DNA of 64,000 nt from Azospirillaceae bacterium (lineage in GTDB: Bacteria > Pseudomonadota > Alphaproteobacteria > Azospirillales > Azospirillaceae). A model generated the notes under the pieces. It did not search any database, was not told the origin of the DNA, and was given only the letters and a program-made list of their open reading frames with translations. Position numbers and translations under genes: made by a program. The stretch is taken from contig JAPWJW010000001.1 in the NCBI GenBank assembly GCA_028283825.1, forward strand, positions 1,736,001 to 1,800,000, read 5' to 3'. Shown piece by piece: positions 18,877 to 26,958 of this stretch (position 1 is the stretch's first letter; each line of letters begins with the position of its first letter).

Positions 18877-20511
18877 ATGCGTTTCGGCCCCCTCACCCTC
18901 GCCGATGCCGAAGGGGCCGTGCTGGCCCACAGTGTGAAGGCTGGCGATACGCGCCTGCCCAAGGGCCGCGCGCTGACGGCCGATGATCTGGCCCAGTTGG
19001 CCGCCGCCGGGGTAGCGGAGGTGGTGGTCGCCCGCCCCGATGCGGATGAGGTAGGCGAGGATGGCGCCGCGACCCGCGTGGCCCGCGTCCTGGCCGGGCC
19101 GGGCCTGAACCTGACGGCGGCGGTGACGGGCCGCGTGAACCTGACGGCCGCCGCCCCCGGCCTGCTGCTGGCCGACGCCGATGCCATCAACCGCCTGAAC
19201 CGGGTGGACGAGGCCGTGACCGTGGCGACCGTGCCGGCGTACGCGCCGCTGGCGGCCGGCGCCCTGGCCGCCACCATCAAGCTCATTCCCTTCGCCATTC
19301 CCGAAAGCCTGCTGGACCGGGTGGAGCGCATCGCCGGCGAGACGGGGCCCGCCCTGCGCCTGGTACCCTGGACCGGCGTGCGTGCCGGCCTGGTGCAAAC
19401 CCGGCTGCCCGGCCTGAAGGTCTCGGTCCTGGACAAGACGGCGGCCGTCACCGCCAGCCGCCTGGCCGCCGTGGGCGGCACGCTGGTGGCGGAACGGCGC
19501 ACCGCCCACGATGCCGCCGCCGTCGCCGCCGCCCTGGCGGAACTGGACGGGCTGGACCTGCTGCTGGTGATCGGGGCCTCGGCCATCACCGACCGGCGCG
19601 ATGTCCTGCCCAGCGGCATCGAGCGGGCCGGCGGGCATGTGCTGCATTTCGGCATGCCGGTGGATCCCGGCAACCTGATGCTGCTGGCGCGGTTGGAAAC
19701 CACCCCGGTGCTGGGCCTGCCCGGCTGCGCCCGGTCCAGCCATCTCAACGGCTTCGACTGGATATTGCAGCGTCTGGCGGCCGGGCTGGACGTCACGGCC
19801 GCCGACATCATGGGCATGGGCGTGGGCGGCCTGCTGGTGGACATCCCCGACCGTCCCATGCCCCGGGCACCCAAGGCGCCGCCCCAGGCCAAGCCGGCCG
19901 CACCGAACGTGGCGACCCTGGTGCTGGCCGCCGGGTCGGCCCGGCGCATGGGGGCCAACAAGCTGCTGGCGGAATACGGCGGCCAGCCCCTGGTGCGCCA
20001 TGCCGTAGCCGCCGCCGTGGCCGCCAACCCCAGCCGGGTCACCGTGGTGCTGGGCCATCAGGGCGACCTGGTGCGGGCAGCGTTGGCCGGATTGGAAGTG
20101 GATTTCGTCGAGGCCCCCGACCACGCCCAGGGGCTCAGCGCCTCACTGAAGGCCGGGCTGGCCACCGTGGCGCCGGGGGATGCCGGCGTGCTGGTCTGCC
20201 TGGGCGACATGCCGCGCGTGGACGCGGACGTGCACCGCCGCCTGCTGGGCCGCTTCACGCTGTCAACCGCAAGCGGCAACGGCGCCATCGTCGTACCGGT
20301 GGCCGAGGGGCGGCGCGGCAACCCCGTGCTGTGGCCCCGCGACCTGCTGCCGGCCATGAACGCCATCACCGGCGACCAGGGCGCCCGCGCCCTGCTGGCG
20401 ATCCATGCCCCCCGGGTGGTTGAGGTGCCGGCCGACGGCGGCGTGCACCTGGACGTGGACACGCCCGACGCGCTGGCCGCCCTGCGGCGGGAACTGGAGC
20501 CTGTCTCTTAA
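18877..20511 (+). CDS. Fusion of molybdopterin-binding (MoeA/CinA-like) and MobA-like NTP-transferase domains
   Basis: 544 residues. Residues about 1-330 are a molybdopterin-binding domain (MRFGPLTLADAEGAVLAHS start; LLLVIGASAITDRRDVLPSG). About 345-540 are a MobA/MocA nucleotidyltransferase (LVLAAGSARRMGANKLL; VLVCLGDMPRV; GDQGARALL). This fusion recurs beside XdhC in alphaproteobacteria. It is expected to make the cytidylated (MCD) form of the cofactor used by xanthine dehydrogenase/CO dehydrogenase enzymes. The organisation with XdhC supports cofactor maturation as its job. It is convergent with the next gene, 16 bp away. Confidence 0.88.
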   Translation: MRFGPLTLADAEGAVLAHSVKAGDTRLPKGRALTADDLAQLAAAGVAEVVVARPDADEVGEDGAATRVARVLAGPGLNLTAAVTGRVNLTAAAPGLLLADADAINRLNRVDEAVTVATVPAYAPLAAGALAATIKLIPFAIPESLLDRVERIAGETGPALRLVPWTGVRAGLVQTRLPGLKVSVLDKTAAVTASRLAAVGGTLVAERRTAHDAAAVAAALAELDGLDLLLVIGASAITDRRDVLPSGIERAGGHVLHFGMPVDPGNLMLLARLETTPVLGLPGCARSSHLNGFDWILQRLAAGLDVTAADIMGMGVGGLLVDIPDRPMPRAPKAPPQAKPAAPNVATLVLAAGSARRMGANKLLAEYGGQPLVRHAVAAAVAANPSRVTVVLGHQGDLVRAALAGLEVDFVEAPDHAQGLSASLKAGLATVAPGDAGVLVCLGDMPRVDADVHRRLLGRFTLSTASGNGAIVVPVAEGRRGNPVLWPRDLLPAMNAITGDQGARALLAIHAPRVVEVPADGGVHLDVDTPDALAALRRELEPVS

Positions 20512-20527
20512 GAAGGCGCCAGTCCCA

Positions 20528-21742
20528 TCAGTCCAGCCGCCAGCCTTTATAGAAGGCTTGGCGGAAGGGATCGGCATGGGTCATGGCGCGGGCCAGCACG
20601 TCCAAGCGCCCCACCCGCTGTTCCATCCGTGCCAGGCCCGGCGCCCCGAACAGCCGCAGCCACTCCGCCGCGCGATGGGCGTCGGATTCGTTGCAGGACA
20701 GGGCGTGCAGGATGGCGGCGTCGGCCTCCATCGGCTCATCGCGCGGCATGCGGTGGATCAAGGCGGCGCAAAGCAGCCTCAGCCGCTCGTATTCCTCCGC
20801 CGTCAGCATGCCGTTGCCCGACAATTGCGACACCTGGCCACCCAGGAAGGCATCCGCCGCCAGGATGCGCTCCGGCCAGGGCGCCTGCAGCAGGCGCTCT
20901 TGCGCGGTGGCGTCCAGCGGAGCCAGCAATTCATCCAGGCGCTTGTCCACCGCCAGCGGCGTTTCGGCGTAGTGGGAAAAGTCCAGCTTGGCCACAAGAT
21001 CGGCCGGCAAAACCTCCGCCGCGTACCGGCGCCAGTTCTCCGCCTTCTGGGCGTGGACCATGGGCTGGTCGGTCAGCTTGTCGAAGGACAGGTCCTCCTG
21101 CCCTTCGCGCAGCAGGGTGATGCGCAGCGGCAGGGCCTTGACCGGCACCATGGCCACACCATCCAGGTATTGCCGCAGGATGATCTCGGGCTGGAAGACG
21201 TTGTAGCGATAGGTCTCCATCCCCCGGGGCAGCCAGTTGGCGAAGGCGGCGTACAGGCGCATGAAGGCCGGCCGGCCGAAGGCGAACTGGTCGTTGTACC
21301 CCTGCTCCGGGTGCCAGCTGTCGGGCGTGACGATGGCCCGTTCCTGAAACCAGGCATCGAGCATATGGTCGTCGAAGCGGCTGTCGTAGCGCACGCGCAG
21401 GATGGCATCGAACGGTGCTGCCTTGCCGTCGGGCCCCTTGTGCGCCAGCGCCAGGCCCAGGCTGAGACCGACGGCATGGAACATGTCGAAGATGGAAAAG
21501 GGCGGGCGGTAGTGCCAACGCTCCGCCATGCGCCGCTTCTCATCGGCGAAGGCCGGTCGCGCCGTCACCAGGTGCGCCGCCGGGCGATAGGCCGCCACCA
21601 GGGCCGCCACCTCATCCTCCGGCACCTCATCCCACAGATGCAGGAAGGTGGTGACCTCATGCCCATCGACGAAGCGGCGCAAGCTGTCGATGCAATGGCG
21701 CCAGGTCCGCGGCTGACCGCTCAGGCACAAGGCGACGCGCAT
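20528..21742 (-). CDS. Putative glycosyltransferase-like protein of unknown specificity
   Basis: 404 residues. The N-terminus (MRVALCLSGQPRTWRHCIDS) is the typical opening of a family of bacterial surface-polysaccharide proteins with a GT-A-like half (FDAILRVRYDSRFDDHMLDA, including a conserved acidic pair). The C-terminal part is helical (YERLRLLCAALIHRMPRDEP). No signal or membrane segment. A sugar-transfer role is an inference from the N-terminal pattern only. The start at 21742 is preferred; the upstream extension contains the tRNA promoter region. Confidence 0.55.
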   Translation of the reverse strand: MRVALCLSGQPRTWRHCIDSLRRFVDGHEVTTFLHLWDEVPEDEVAALVAAYRPAAHLVTARPAFADEKRRMAERWHYRPPFSIFDMFHAVGLSLGLALAHKGPDGKAAPFDAILRVRYDSRFDDHMLDAWFQERAIVTPDSWHPEQGYNDQFAFGRPAFMRLYAAFANWLPRGMETYRYNVFQPEIILRQYLDGVAMVPVKALPLRITLLREGQEDLSFDKLTDQPMVHAQKAENWRRYAAEVLPADLVAKLDFSHYAETPLAVDKRLDELLAPLDATAQERLLQAPWPERILAADAFLGGQVSQLSGNGMLTAEEYERLRLLCAALIHRMPRDEPMEADAAILHALSCNESDAHRAAEWLRLFGAPGLARMEQRVGRLDVLARAMTHADPFRQAFYKGWRLD

Positions 21743-21831
21743 TCCGATCCCTTCCAGACAACATCCAAAGCCGGCCGTCCGGCCCGCCAACGCCCCCAGA
21801 ATGGATTTATCGTTCCGCCCGAACAAGCATA

Positions 21832-21860
21832 TTGACACCCGCCCCGCCGCCCTCTACAAA
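21832..21860 (+). promoter_or_regulatory. Promoter of the tRNA-Val pair
   Basis: TTGACA (21832-21837), a 17-bp spacer and TACAAA (21855-21860) lie just upstream of the first tRNA at 21878. Confidence 0.75.
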
Positions 21861-21877
21861 CCGCCCCCACGACGAAT

Positions 21878-21952
21878 GGGCGCGTAGCTCAGCGGGAGAG
21901 CATCGCCTTCACACGGCGGGGGTCGTAGGTTCAATCCCTACCGCGCCCACCA
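21878..21952 (+). tRNA. tRNA-Val (CAC), copy 1
   Basis: A 75-nt cloverleaf with acceptor GGGCGCG/CGCGCCC, D-arm GCTC..GAGC, anticodon loop TTCACAC (anticodon CAC), T-loop TTCAATC and encoded ACCA. Confidence 0.96.
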
Positions 21953-21962
21953 TTCGTTGAAA

Positions 21963-22010
21963 GTAACATGATCAAGCACTTAGATCATGTTACGGCCATT
22001 TGATGGCCGC
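21963..22010 (+). other. Two consecutive hairpins in the tRNA-Val spacer
   Basis: An 11-bp perfect stem, GTAACATGATC/GATCATGTTAC (21963-21973 with 21983-21993), is followed directly by a 7-bp stem CGGCCAT/ATGGCCG (21994-22000 with 22004-22010). Likely an RNA-processing structure in the two-tRNA transcript. Confidence 0.6.
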
Positions 22011-22023
22011 CCTTGAAGCAGAT

Positions 22024-22098
22024 GGGCGCGTAGCTCAGCGGGAGAGCATCGCCTTCACACGGCGGGGGTCGTAGGTTCAATCCCTACCGCGCCCACCA
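22024..22098 (+). tRNA. tRNA-Val (CAC), copy 2
   Basis: Sequence identical to the copy at 21878-21952, including encoded ACCA; a tandem duplication separated by 71 bp. Confidence 0.96.
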
Positions 22099-22156
22099 TC
22101 TGCTTCCTCAATCTTTCCTTCCAAATTTGCCATATCAGAACTCGTGGCGTTGCCGC

Positions 22157-22909
22157 TCACGCCAGCCCTACGTCGCGTGCCAGGTTCAGGAAACGCAGGC
22201 CGCAATCGACGGCGATGTCCTGGTCGGTGATGGTGTCGTGGTTCAGCAGGAAGACGACGGCGTCGGCCACCTGCTGCGGGTCGGGCGTCTGGTCCAGGGG
22301 GTTGCGGCGGCTCAGGCGCCGGAATTCCGCCTCATCCTGGCCGGGGGCCGGCAGGACGTAGCCCGGTGAGACGCTGTTGACCCGCACGCGCGGCGCCAGG
22401 GCGCGCGCCAGCACGCGAGAGGCACCGGCCAGCGCGTATTTCGACAGCGTGTAGGACAGGTGGTCCGGGTTGGGGTTGGCCAGCTTGAAATCCAGGATGT
22501 TGACCACCGCCCCCCGCTGGTCCGCGCCCAGCCCCTGATATAGGGCGCGGGTCAGGACGACAGGCGCCAAAACGTTCACCGTCTGGTGTGCCAGGAAACC
22601 GTCCGCCGTCAGGCTGGCAGCGTCATCCCATTCGAACAAGGAGGCGGAGTTGACCAGGCCCGCCAGCGGGGCGCCGGCGGCTTCGGCGGCACGCGCCACC
22701 AGGGTTTCCACCTGCGCCGGATCGCCCAGATCGGCCTGGACCACCGCCGCCCGCGCGCCTAAGGCCCGCACCTCCTCCGCCGTGGTGGCGGCGACATCGG
22801 CCGAGGCATGGCAATGCAACACCACGTCCCAACCACTGCCGGCGGCCGTCAGCGCGATCAGGCGGCCCAGGCGCTTGGCCCCGCCGCTTACCAGCAGCCA
22901 GCGGCTCAT
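22157..22909 (-). CDS. Short-chain dehydrogenase/reductase, pteridine-reductase-like (FolM type)
   Basis: 250 residues. The nucleotide-binding loop SGGAKRLGR replaces the more usual TGxxxGIG, as in the FolM/pteridine reductase branch. The NSAS motif (LVNSASLFEWDD) and the catalytic YxxxK (YTLSKYAL) are present. Such enzymes reduce dihydropterins or other carbonyls with NAD(P)H in the cytoplasm. The start at 22909 is fixed by homology to the family N-terminus (MSRWLLVSGGAKRLG). It is divergent from the binding-protein gene at 23194. Confidence 0.82.
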   Translation of the reverse strand: MSRWLLVSGGAKRLGRLIALTAAGSGWDVVLHCHASADVAATTAEEVRALGARAAVVQADLGDPAQVETLVARAAEAAGAPLAGLVNSASLFEWDDAASLTADGFLAHQTVNVLAPVVLTRALYQGLGADQRGAVVNILDFKLANPNPDHLSYTLSKYALAGASRVLARALAPRVRVNSVSPGYVLPAPGQDEAEFRRLSRRNPLDQTPDPQQVADAVVFLLNHDTITDQDIAVDCGLRFLNLARDVGLA

Positions 22910-23193
22910 GCCCGCCCCCGTGAGGGGACGGAGACGTTCGGGCGGGCGAAGGATGGCACGACAGCAGGCATGGGATTCCGAAGACGGGGTGGAGGCCATC
23001 AGAGTCTTACAGGCCGCCTTTCCCCCACGGCAAGCGGCTAAATCCCGGAGCCCCCCAGCCGGCTGTCTGGCGGGCGCGGCAATCGCCCCCATGGCCACCG
23101 CTTCCCTCCCCCCGGCGTCGCCGCTATGCTGCCGCCCTTGGCCGCCCTTCCCGGCGCCTGGACACAACCGTTTCAGAAGAATGGGGAATTCCG

Positions 23194-24201
23194 ATGTCCG
23201 TCCGTTCCGCTCGCCATCATGGCCGCCGCACCCTGTTGAAGGCGGGCATCGCCTTGCTGGCCGTGGCCACCGCCTGGACCGGGGCCGCGCGCGCCGCGCA
23301 AGCGGCGGAAAAGCTGGTGTTCATGCTGGACTGGCAGGCGGAGGCAGAGCACGGCGGCTATTACCAGGCGGTGGCCGAGGGCCTGTACCAGAAGGCCGGG
23401 CTGGACGTGACCCTGGTGCCCGGCGGCCCGGGGATGAGCGCGCAGCAATTGCTGGCCGCCGGCAAGATCGACGGCACCATCGGGTCCAACGCCTTTTACG
23501 TGCTGAACCTGGTGGAGGCCGGCGCCAAGGTGAAGGCCGTGGCCGCCATGTTCCAGAAGGACCCCACCATCCTGATGGCCCATGCCCAGAACACCAGCAG
23601 CCTGGCCGACCTGAAGGGCCGGCCCGTGTTCCTGGGCGACCCCAGCATCAACACCCTGTGGCGCTGGCTGAAAAGCAAATACCCCTACAGCGATGACCAG
23701 ATCCGCCGCTACACCGGCAACATCGCCCCCTTCCTCACCACCCCCACCGCCGCCGTTCAGGGCTATGTGACCAGCGAGCCCGCCGCCGCCAAGAAGGCCG
23801 GCGCCAACGTGAAGATCTTCCTGCTGGCCGACCAGGGTTATGACGGCTACAGCGGGCTGGTGATGTTCAACCAGGCCTATCTCGGCCAGCACACCGCCGC
23901 CGTCCGCGCCTTCGTCGACGCCACGGCCGAGGGCTGGCGCCACTACCTGCACGGCGACGCGGCCGCCGCCGACGCCCTGATCCACAAGGCCAACCCGGAC
24001 ATGGACCTGGAGACCCTGGCCTATGCCCGCAAGGCGCTGCTGGACAACGGCATCGTGGAGGGCACACCCGCCATCCCCGACGCCATCGGCCACATGACCG
24101 CCGCCCGCTGGGACAGCTTCACCGCCGACATGAAACGCCTGGGCATCTACAAGGCCGGAACCGAATGGAAGGCCGGCGTGGAGATCCCGGGCGTGCCCTG
24201 A
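23194..24201 (+). CDS. NMT1/THI5-like ABC transporter substrate-binding protein (orphan)
   Basis: 335 residues with a twin-arginine-style leader (HHGRRTLLKAGIALLAVATA), then a periplasmic binding fold (LVFMLDWQAEAEHGGYYQAV; PGMSAQQLLAAGKIDGTIG). Relatives bind thiamine precursors, nitrate or sulphonates. The FMLDWQ..HGGYYQA opening is closest to the HMP/THI5 group. No ATPase or permease genes are adjacent, and I saw no thiamine riboswitch in the 284 bp upstream. GGGGAA precedes the ATG. Confidence 0.88.
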   Translation: MSVRSARHHGRRTLLKAGIALLAVATAWTGAARAAQAAEKLVFMLDWQAEAEHGGYYQAVAEGLYQKAGLDVTLVPGGPGMSAQQLLAAGKIDGTIGSNAFYVLNLVEAGAKVKAVAAMFQKDPTILMAHAQNTSSLADLKGRPVFLGDPSINTLWRWLKSKYPYSDDQIRRYTGNIAPFLTTPTAAVQGYVTSEPAAAKKAGANVKIFLLADQGYDGYSGLVMFNQAYLGQHTAAVRAFVDATAEGWRHYLHGDAAAADALIHKANPDMDLETLAYARKALLDNGIVEGTPAIPDAIGHMTAARWDSFTADMKRLGIYKAGTEWKAGVEIPGVP

Positions 24202-24449
24202 GTTTTTCTGTTCCTCAGGCGCCGGCAGGGCCGTCCGGCCCTTTGGCTATCCTCGTTTTGCAGTCCGCCTTCGGCTCCCCGCAAAACTCCGGCGGACGCG
24301 GTCGCGTCCTATGGTTTTTCTGTTCCTCAGGCGCCGGCAGGGCCGTCCGGCCCTTTGGCTATCCTCGTTTTGCAGTCCGCCTTCGGCTTCCCGCAAAACT
24401 CCGGCGGACGCGGTCGCGTCCTATGGTTTTTCTGTCCCAGGCGCCGGCA
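24202..24449 (+). repeat. Nested-hairpin element, copy A: 112-bp tandem array (two full units plus a partial third)
   Basis: Units at 24202-24313 and 24314-24425 differ at about one base; a third unit is truncated at about 24449. Each unit holds hairpin 2 (AGGGCC-GTCC-GGCCCT, 24227-24242), hairpin 3 (GTTTTGC/GCAAAAC, 24255-24261 with 24281-24287) and hairpin 4 (GGACGC-GGTC-GCGTCC, 24294-24309) of the dispersed family. Hairpins 1 and 5 are absent. The array starts at the stop codon of the binding-protein gene. It runs into the 3' end of the GGDEF-EAL gene, supplying that gene's stop codon (24421-24423) and last codons. Confidence 0.85.
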
Positions 24450-26544
24450 ATAAGGCCATCAGGTTGGCTTCCGGCATGGGTTTGCCCAGCAGGTAGCCCT
24501 GGATGATGTCGCAGCCGAGTTCGCGCAGGCAATCCAGCTGGGGTTCGGTCTCGATGCCTTCCGCGATGGTTTCCAGGCCCAGATGGTGGGCCATGGCGAT
24601 GACGGCGGCCACGATCTGGCGGCTGGCCTCGTCATGCGGCAGGCCATCGACGAAGGATTTGTCGATCTTCACATAGGTGGCCGCGAACTTGCGCAGGTAG
24701 GCCAGCGAGGAATAGCCGGTGCCGAAATCGTCGATGGCAAAGCGGAAACCGTTGGCGCGCAGTTCATGCACCGCCTGCAAATTGCCTTCCGCGTCGCCCA
24801 TCAGGGCGCTTTCGGTGATCTCCAGGGCGATATCGGCCGAGGTGCAGCCCTCCTCCTCCAGAATGCGCAGCAGGCGGTCGCCGCAACCGCCATCGCGCAA
24901 CTGCACGGCCGACAGGTTGACCGCCATCTTGAAGCCGGTCACGCCCCGGGCGCGGATGGCGCGCACGGTGCGGCAGGCGGTGCGGAACACCCAGTCGCCC
25001 AGCGGCACGATCAGGCCCGTCTCCTCCGCCACCGGGATGAAGCGGGCGGGCGACACCGGCGCCAGATCCTCCGGATGGCGCCAGCGCACCAACGCCTCCG
25101 CCCCCATCAGGGTACCGCCCAGGCCGCTGGGATCGGGCCGGTACTGCGGCTGGTAGACCAGGCTGAAGCCGTCGGTGTCGGCGCCCTGGCCGCTTCCAGT
25201 CCCCGTCCCTTCCAGCGAGACGCGCAGGCCTTCCTCGATCCAGGTGCGGTCACGCACGCGGTCGCCGATCTCCGGCGTGAAGAAATGATAGCGGTCGCGG
25301 CCCGCACTCTTGGCGGCATACAGCGCCACGTCGGCATGGCGCAGCAAGGTCTCCCACGTGTCGCCGTCGCCGGGCGCCACCGCCACGCCGATGGAACAGG
25401 CCAGCCGCACCTCCCCCCCGCCGGGCCCGTCCAGCAACAGCGGCTGCTGGAAGGCCGCGACCAGGCGGGCGGCCACCTGGCTGACGGTGGTGATGGCGCC
25501 GTCGCGGTCCATCATGTCGCTGCTGCCGGCCGCGGCCCCGCCGGTCAGGATGACCGCGAATTCATCCCCGCCCAGCCGAGCCACGGTATCGCCCGGCCGC
25601 ACCGTGCGGCGGATGCGTTCGCCCGCCGCGATCAGGGCGGCATCGCCGGCGGGATGGCCCCGCGTGTCGTTCAGCAGCTTGAAATGATCCAGGTCGATCA
25701 GCAGCAGGGCCATGGGCGCGCCCTCGCGCCGGCTGGCCGCCAGCGCCAGGCGCACGCGGCCGATCAGCAGGGTGCGGTTGGCCAGGCCGGTCAGCGGATC
25801 GTGGAAAGCCAGGTGGCGGCTGCGTTCCGCCGCCTCCTTCTTCTCCGTCAGGTCGCTGAAGACGGCGATGTGGTGGGTGATGTTGCCGGCATCATCGCGC
25901 AGCAGGGTGATGCGCAGCCATTCCGGATAGATCGTGCCGTCCTTGCGGCGGTTCCAGATTTCCCCGGCCCAGGTGCCCTCGTCCCGCAAGGACCGCCACA
26001 TGACGCGGTAATATTCGGGGCCCTGGCGGCCGGAATTCAGCATGCGCGGGTCGTGGCCCAGCACGTCGGCCGGGCTGTAACCGGAAATGTCGGTGAAGGC
26101 GCGGTTGACCAGGACGATGCGGTTGGCGGCGTCGGTGACGATGATGCCATCGACGCTGTGCTCTATCACCCGACCGGCCACGCGCAGGTCGCGGTTGGCC
26201 AGCGCCAGTTCGGCCGCCTGCGCCTCCGCCTGATGGCGCGCCTGTTCCAGTTCATGCGTGCGCTGGCGCACCAGGCCGCGCATCACCTCATGCCGGCGGA
26301 TGCGGCCATGGACAAAGGCCGCCAGGGTCAGGCCCGACACCACGCCCACCGCCACCAGCCCAGCCTCCAGCGCGCCGCCCATGCCGGTCTCGCGCCCCAG
26401 GTCGGCGGCGAACAGCCCCGTGAACGACAGCACGGCCAGGCTGGTCCCGGTCGCCAAGGGGGACCACCGCCGCCCCCTCGCCACCGGGGCCGCGAGCTCC
26501 GGAGACGGTGCCGGGTCGGAAGGATCATCGCCGGAAAGCAACAT
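24421..26544 (-). CDS. PAS-GGDEF-EAL cyclic-di-GMP signalling protein
   Basis: 707 residues. Two N-terminal membrane helices (LAVLSFTGLFAADLG; AGLVAVGVVSGLTLAAFVHG) lead to a short coiled coil, then a PAS domain (SVDGIIVTDAANRIVLVNRA). The diguanylate cyclase domain has an intact GGDEF (RLGGDEFAVI). The phosphodiesterase domain has an intact EAL (MGAEALVRWRHPE) and catalytic DDFGTGYSSLAYL. Both activities look possible. It is inner-membrane anchored. The start at 26544 is chosen; 26607 is also open. Its last eight codons and stop fall in the repeat array of copy A. Confidence 0.93.
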   Translation of the reverse strand: MLLSGDDPSDPAPSPELAAPVARGRRWSPLATGTSLAVLSFTGLFAADLGRETGMGGALEAGLVAVGVVSGLTLAAFVHGRIRRHEVMRGLVRQRTHELEQARHQAEAQAAELALANRDLRVAGRVIEHSVDGIIVTDAANRIVLVNRAFTDISGYSPADVLGHDPRMLNSGRQGPEYYRVMWRSLRDEGTWAGEIWNRRKDGTIYPEWLRITLLRDDAGNITHHIAVFSDLTEKKEAAERSRHLAFHDPLTGLANRTLLIGRVRLALAASRREGAPMALLLIDLDHFKLLNDTRGHPAGDAALIAAGERIRRTVRPGDTVARLGGDEFAVILTGGAAAGSSDMMDRDGAITTVSQVAARLVAAFQQPLLLDGPGGGEVRLACSIGVAVAPGDGDTWETLLRHADVALYAAKSAGRDRYHFFTPEIGDRVRDRTWIEEGLRVSLEGTGTGSGQGADTDGFSLVYQPQYRPDPSGLGGTLMGAEALVRWRHPEDLAPVSPARFIPVAEETGLIVPLGDWVFRTACRTVRAIRARGVTGFKMAVNLSAVQLRDGGCGDRLLRILEEEGCTSADIALEITESALMGDAEGNLQAVHELRANGFRFAIDDFGTGYSSLAYLRKFAATYVKIDKSFVDGLPHDEASRQIVAAVIAMAHHLGLETIAEGIETEPQLDCLRELGCDIIQGYLLGKPMPEANLMALLPAPGTEKP

Positions 26545-26958
26545 GGCGTTGGTTCCTGAAGGAAGAAGGGACACCAGCAGGCTGGGGGGATGAAGGCGAT
26601 TCTGCAAGCGGTGGGCCTGAAGGCAACGGGATCATTGGTCTGGAGAACGATGCGCTGGCCAGACCGTACGGGACAGACATGATGCGTCAAGCCCGGTGAT
26701 GAGGATTTGATCCAACGCAATCCGGCGACGATGCCGCCCAAGCGCTGAGAAAAGCTTAAGAAAACTGAAGCTTAGGTATTGCAAACCTTGGTTTGGCGTG
26801 AATGGGAATTCTGCAACTTTCCCTGAAACGTCATTGATGTCATTGCCTATTCCGGCTGGCTGTCTTGTTACCGCAACCCGCCGTCGGGCATGATAGCAGG
26901 AGAGCATCAAGGCGCGCCGGGCGGCCACGCCCGGACAGAATGACCCAAACGGGGTACC
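26545..26958. other. Intergenic region between divergent genes
   Basis: About 410 bp, AT-richer than average around 26740-26830. It holds an imperfect AAGCTTAAG..GAAGCTTA repeat and presumably both promoters. No gene is supported here. Confidence 0.5.

Noticed and set aside
17739-20042. A 767-codon open frame on the minus strand
   Set aside because: It is antisense to the XdhC-like and fusion genes and its composition is typical of a shadow frame.
22910-23193. Possible thiamine (TPP) riboswitch before the THI5-like binding protein
   Set aside because: The conserved CTGAGA element and its partner were not found on either strand.
24583-26559. A 658-codon open frame on the plus strand
   Set aside because: It is antisense to the PAS-GGDEF-EAL gene, which has intact catalytic motifs.
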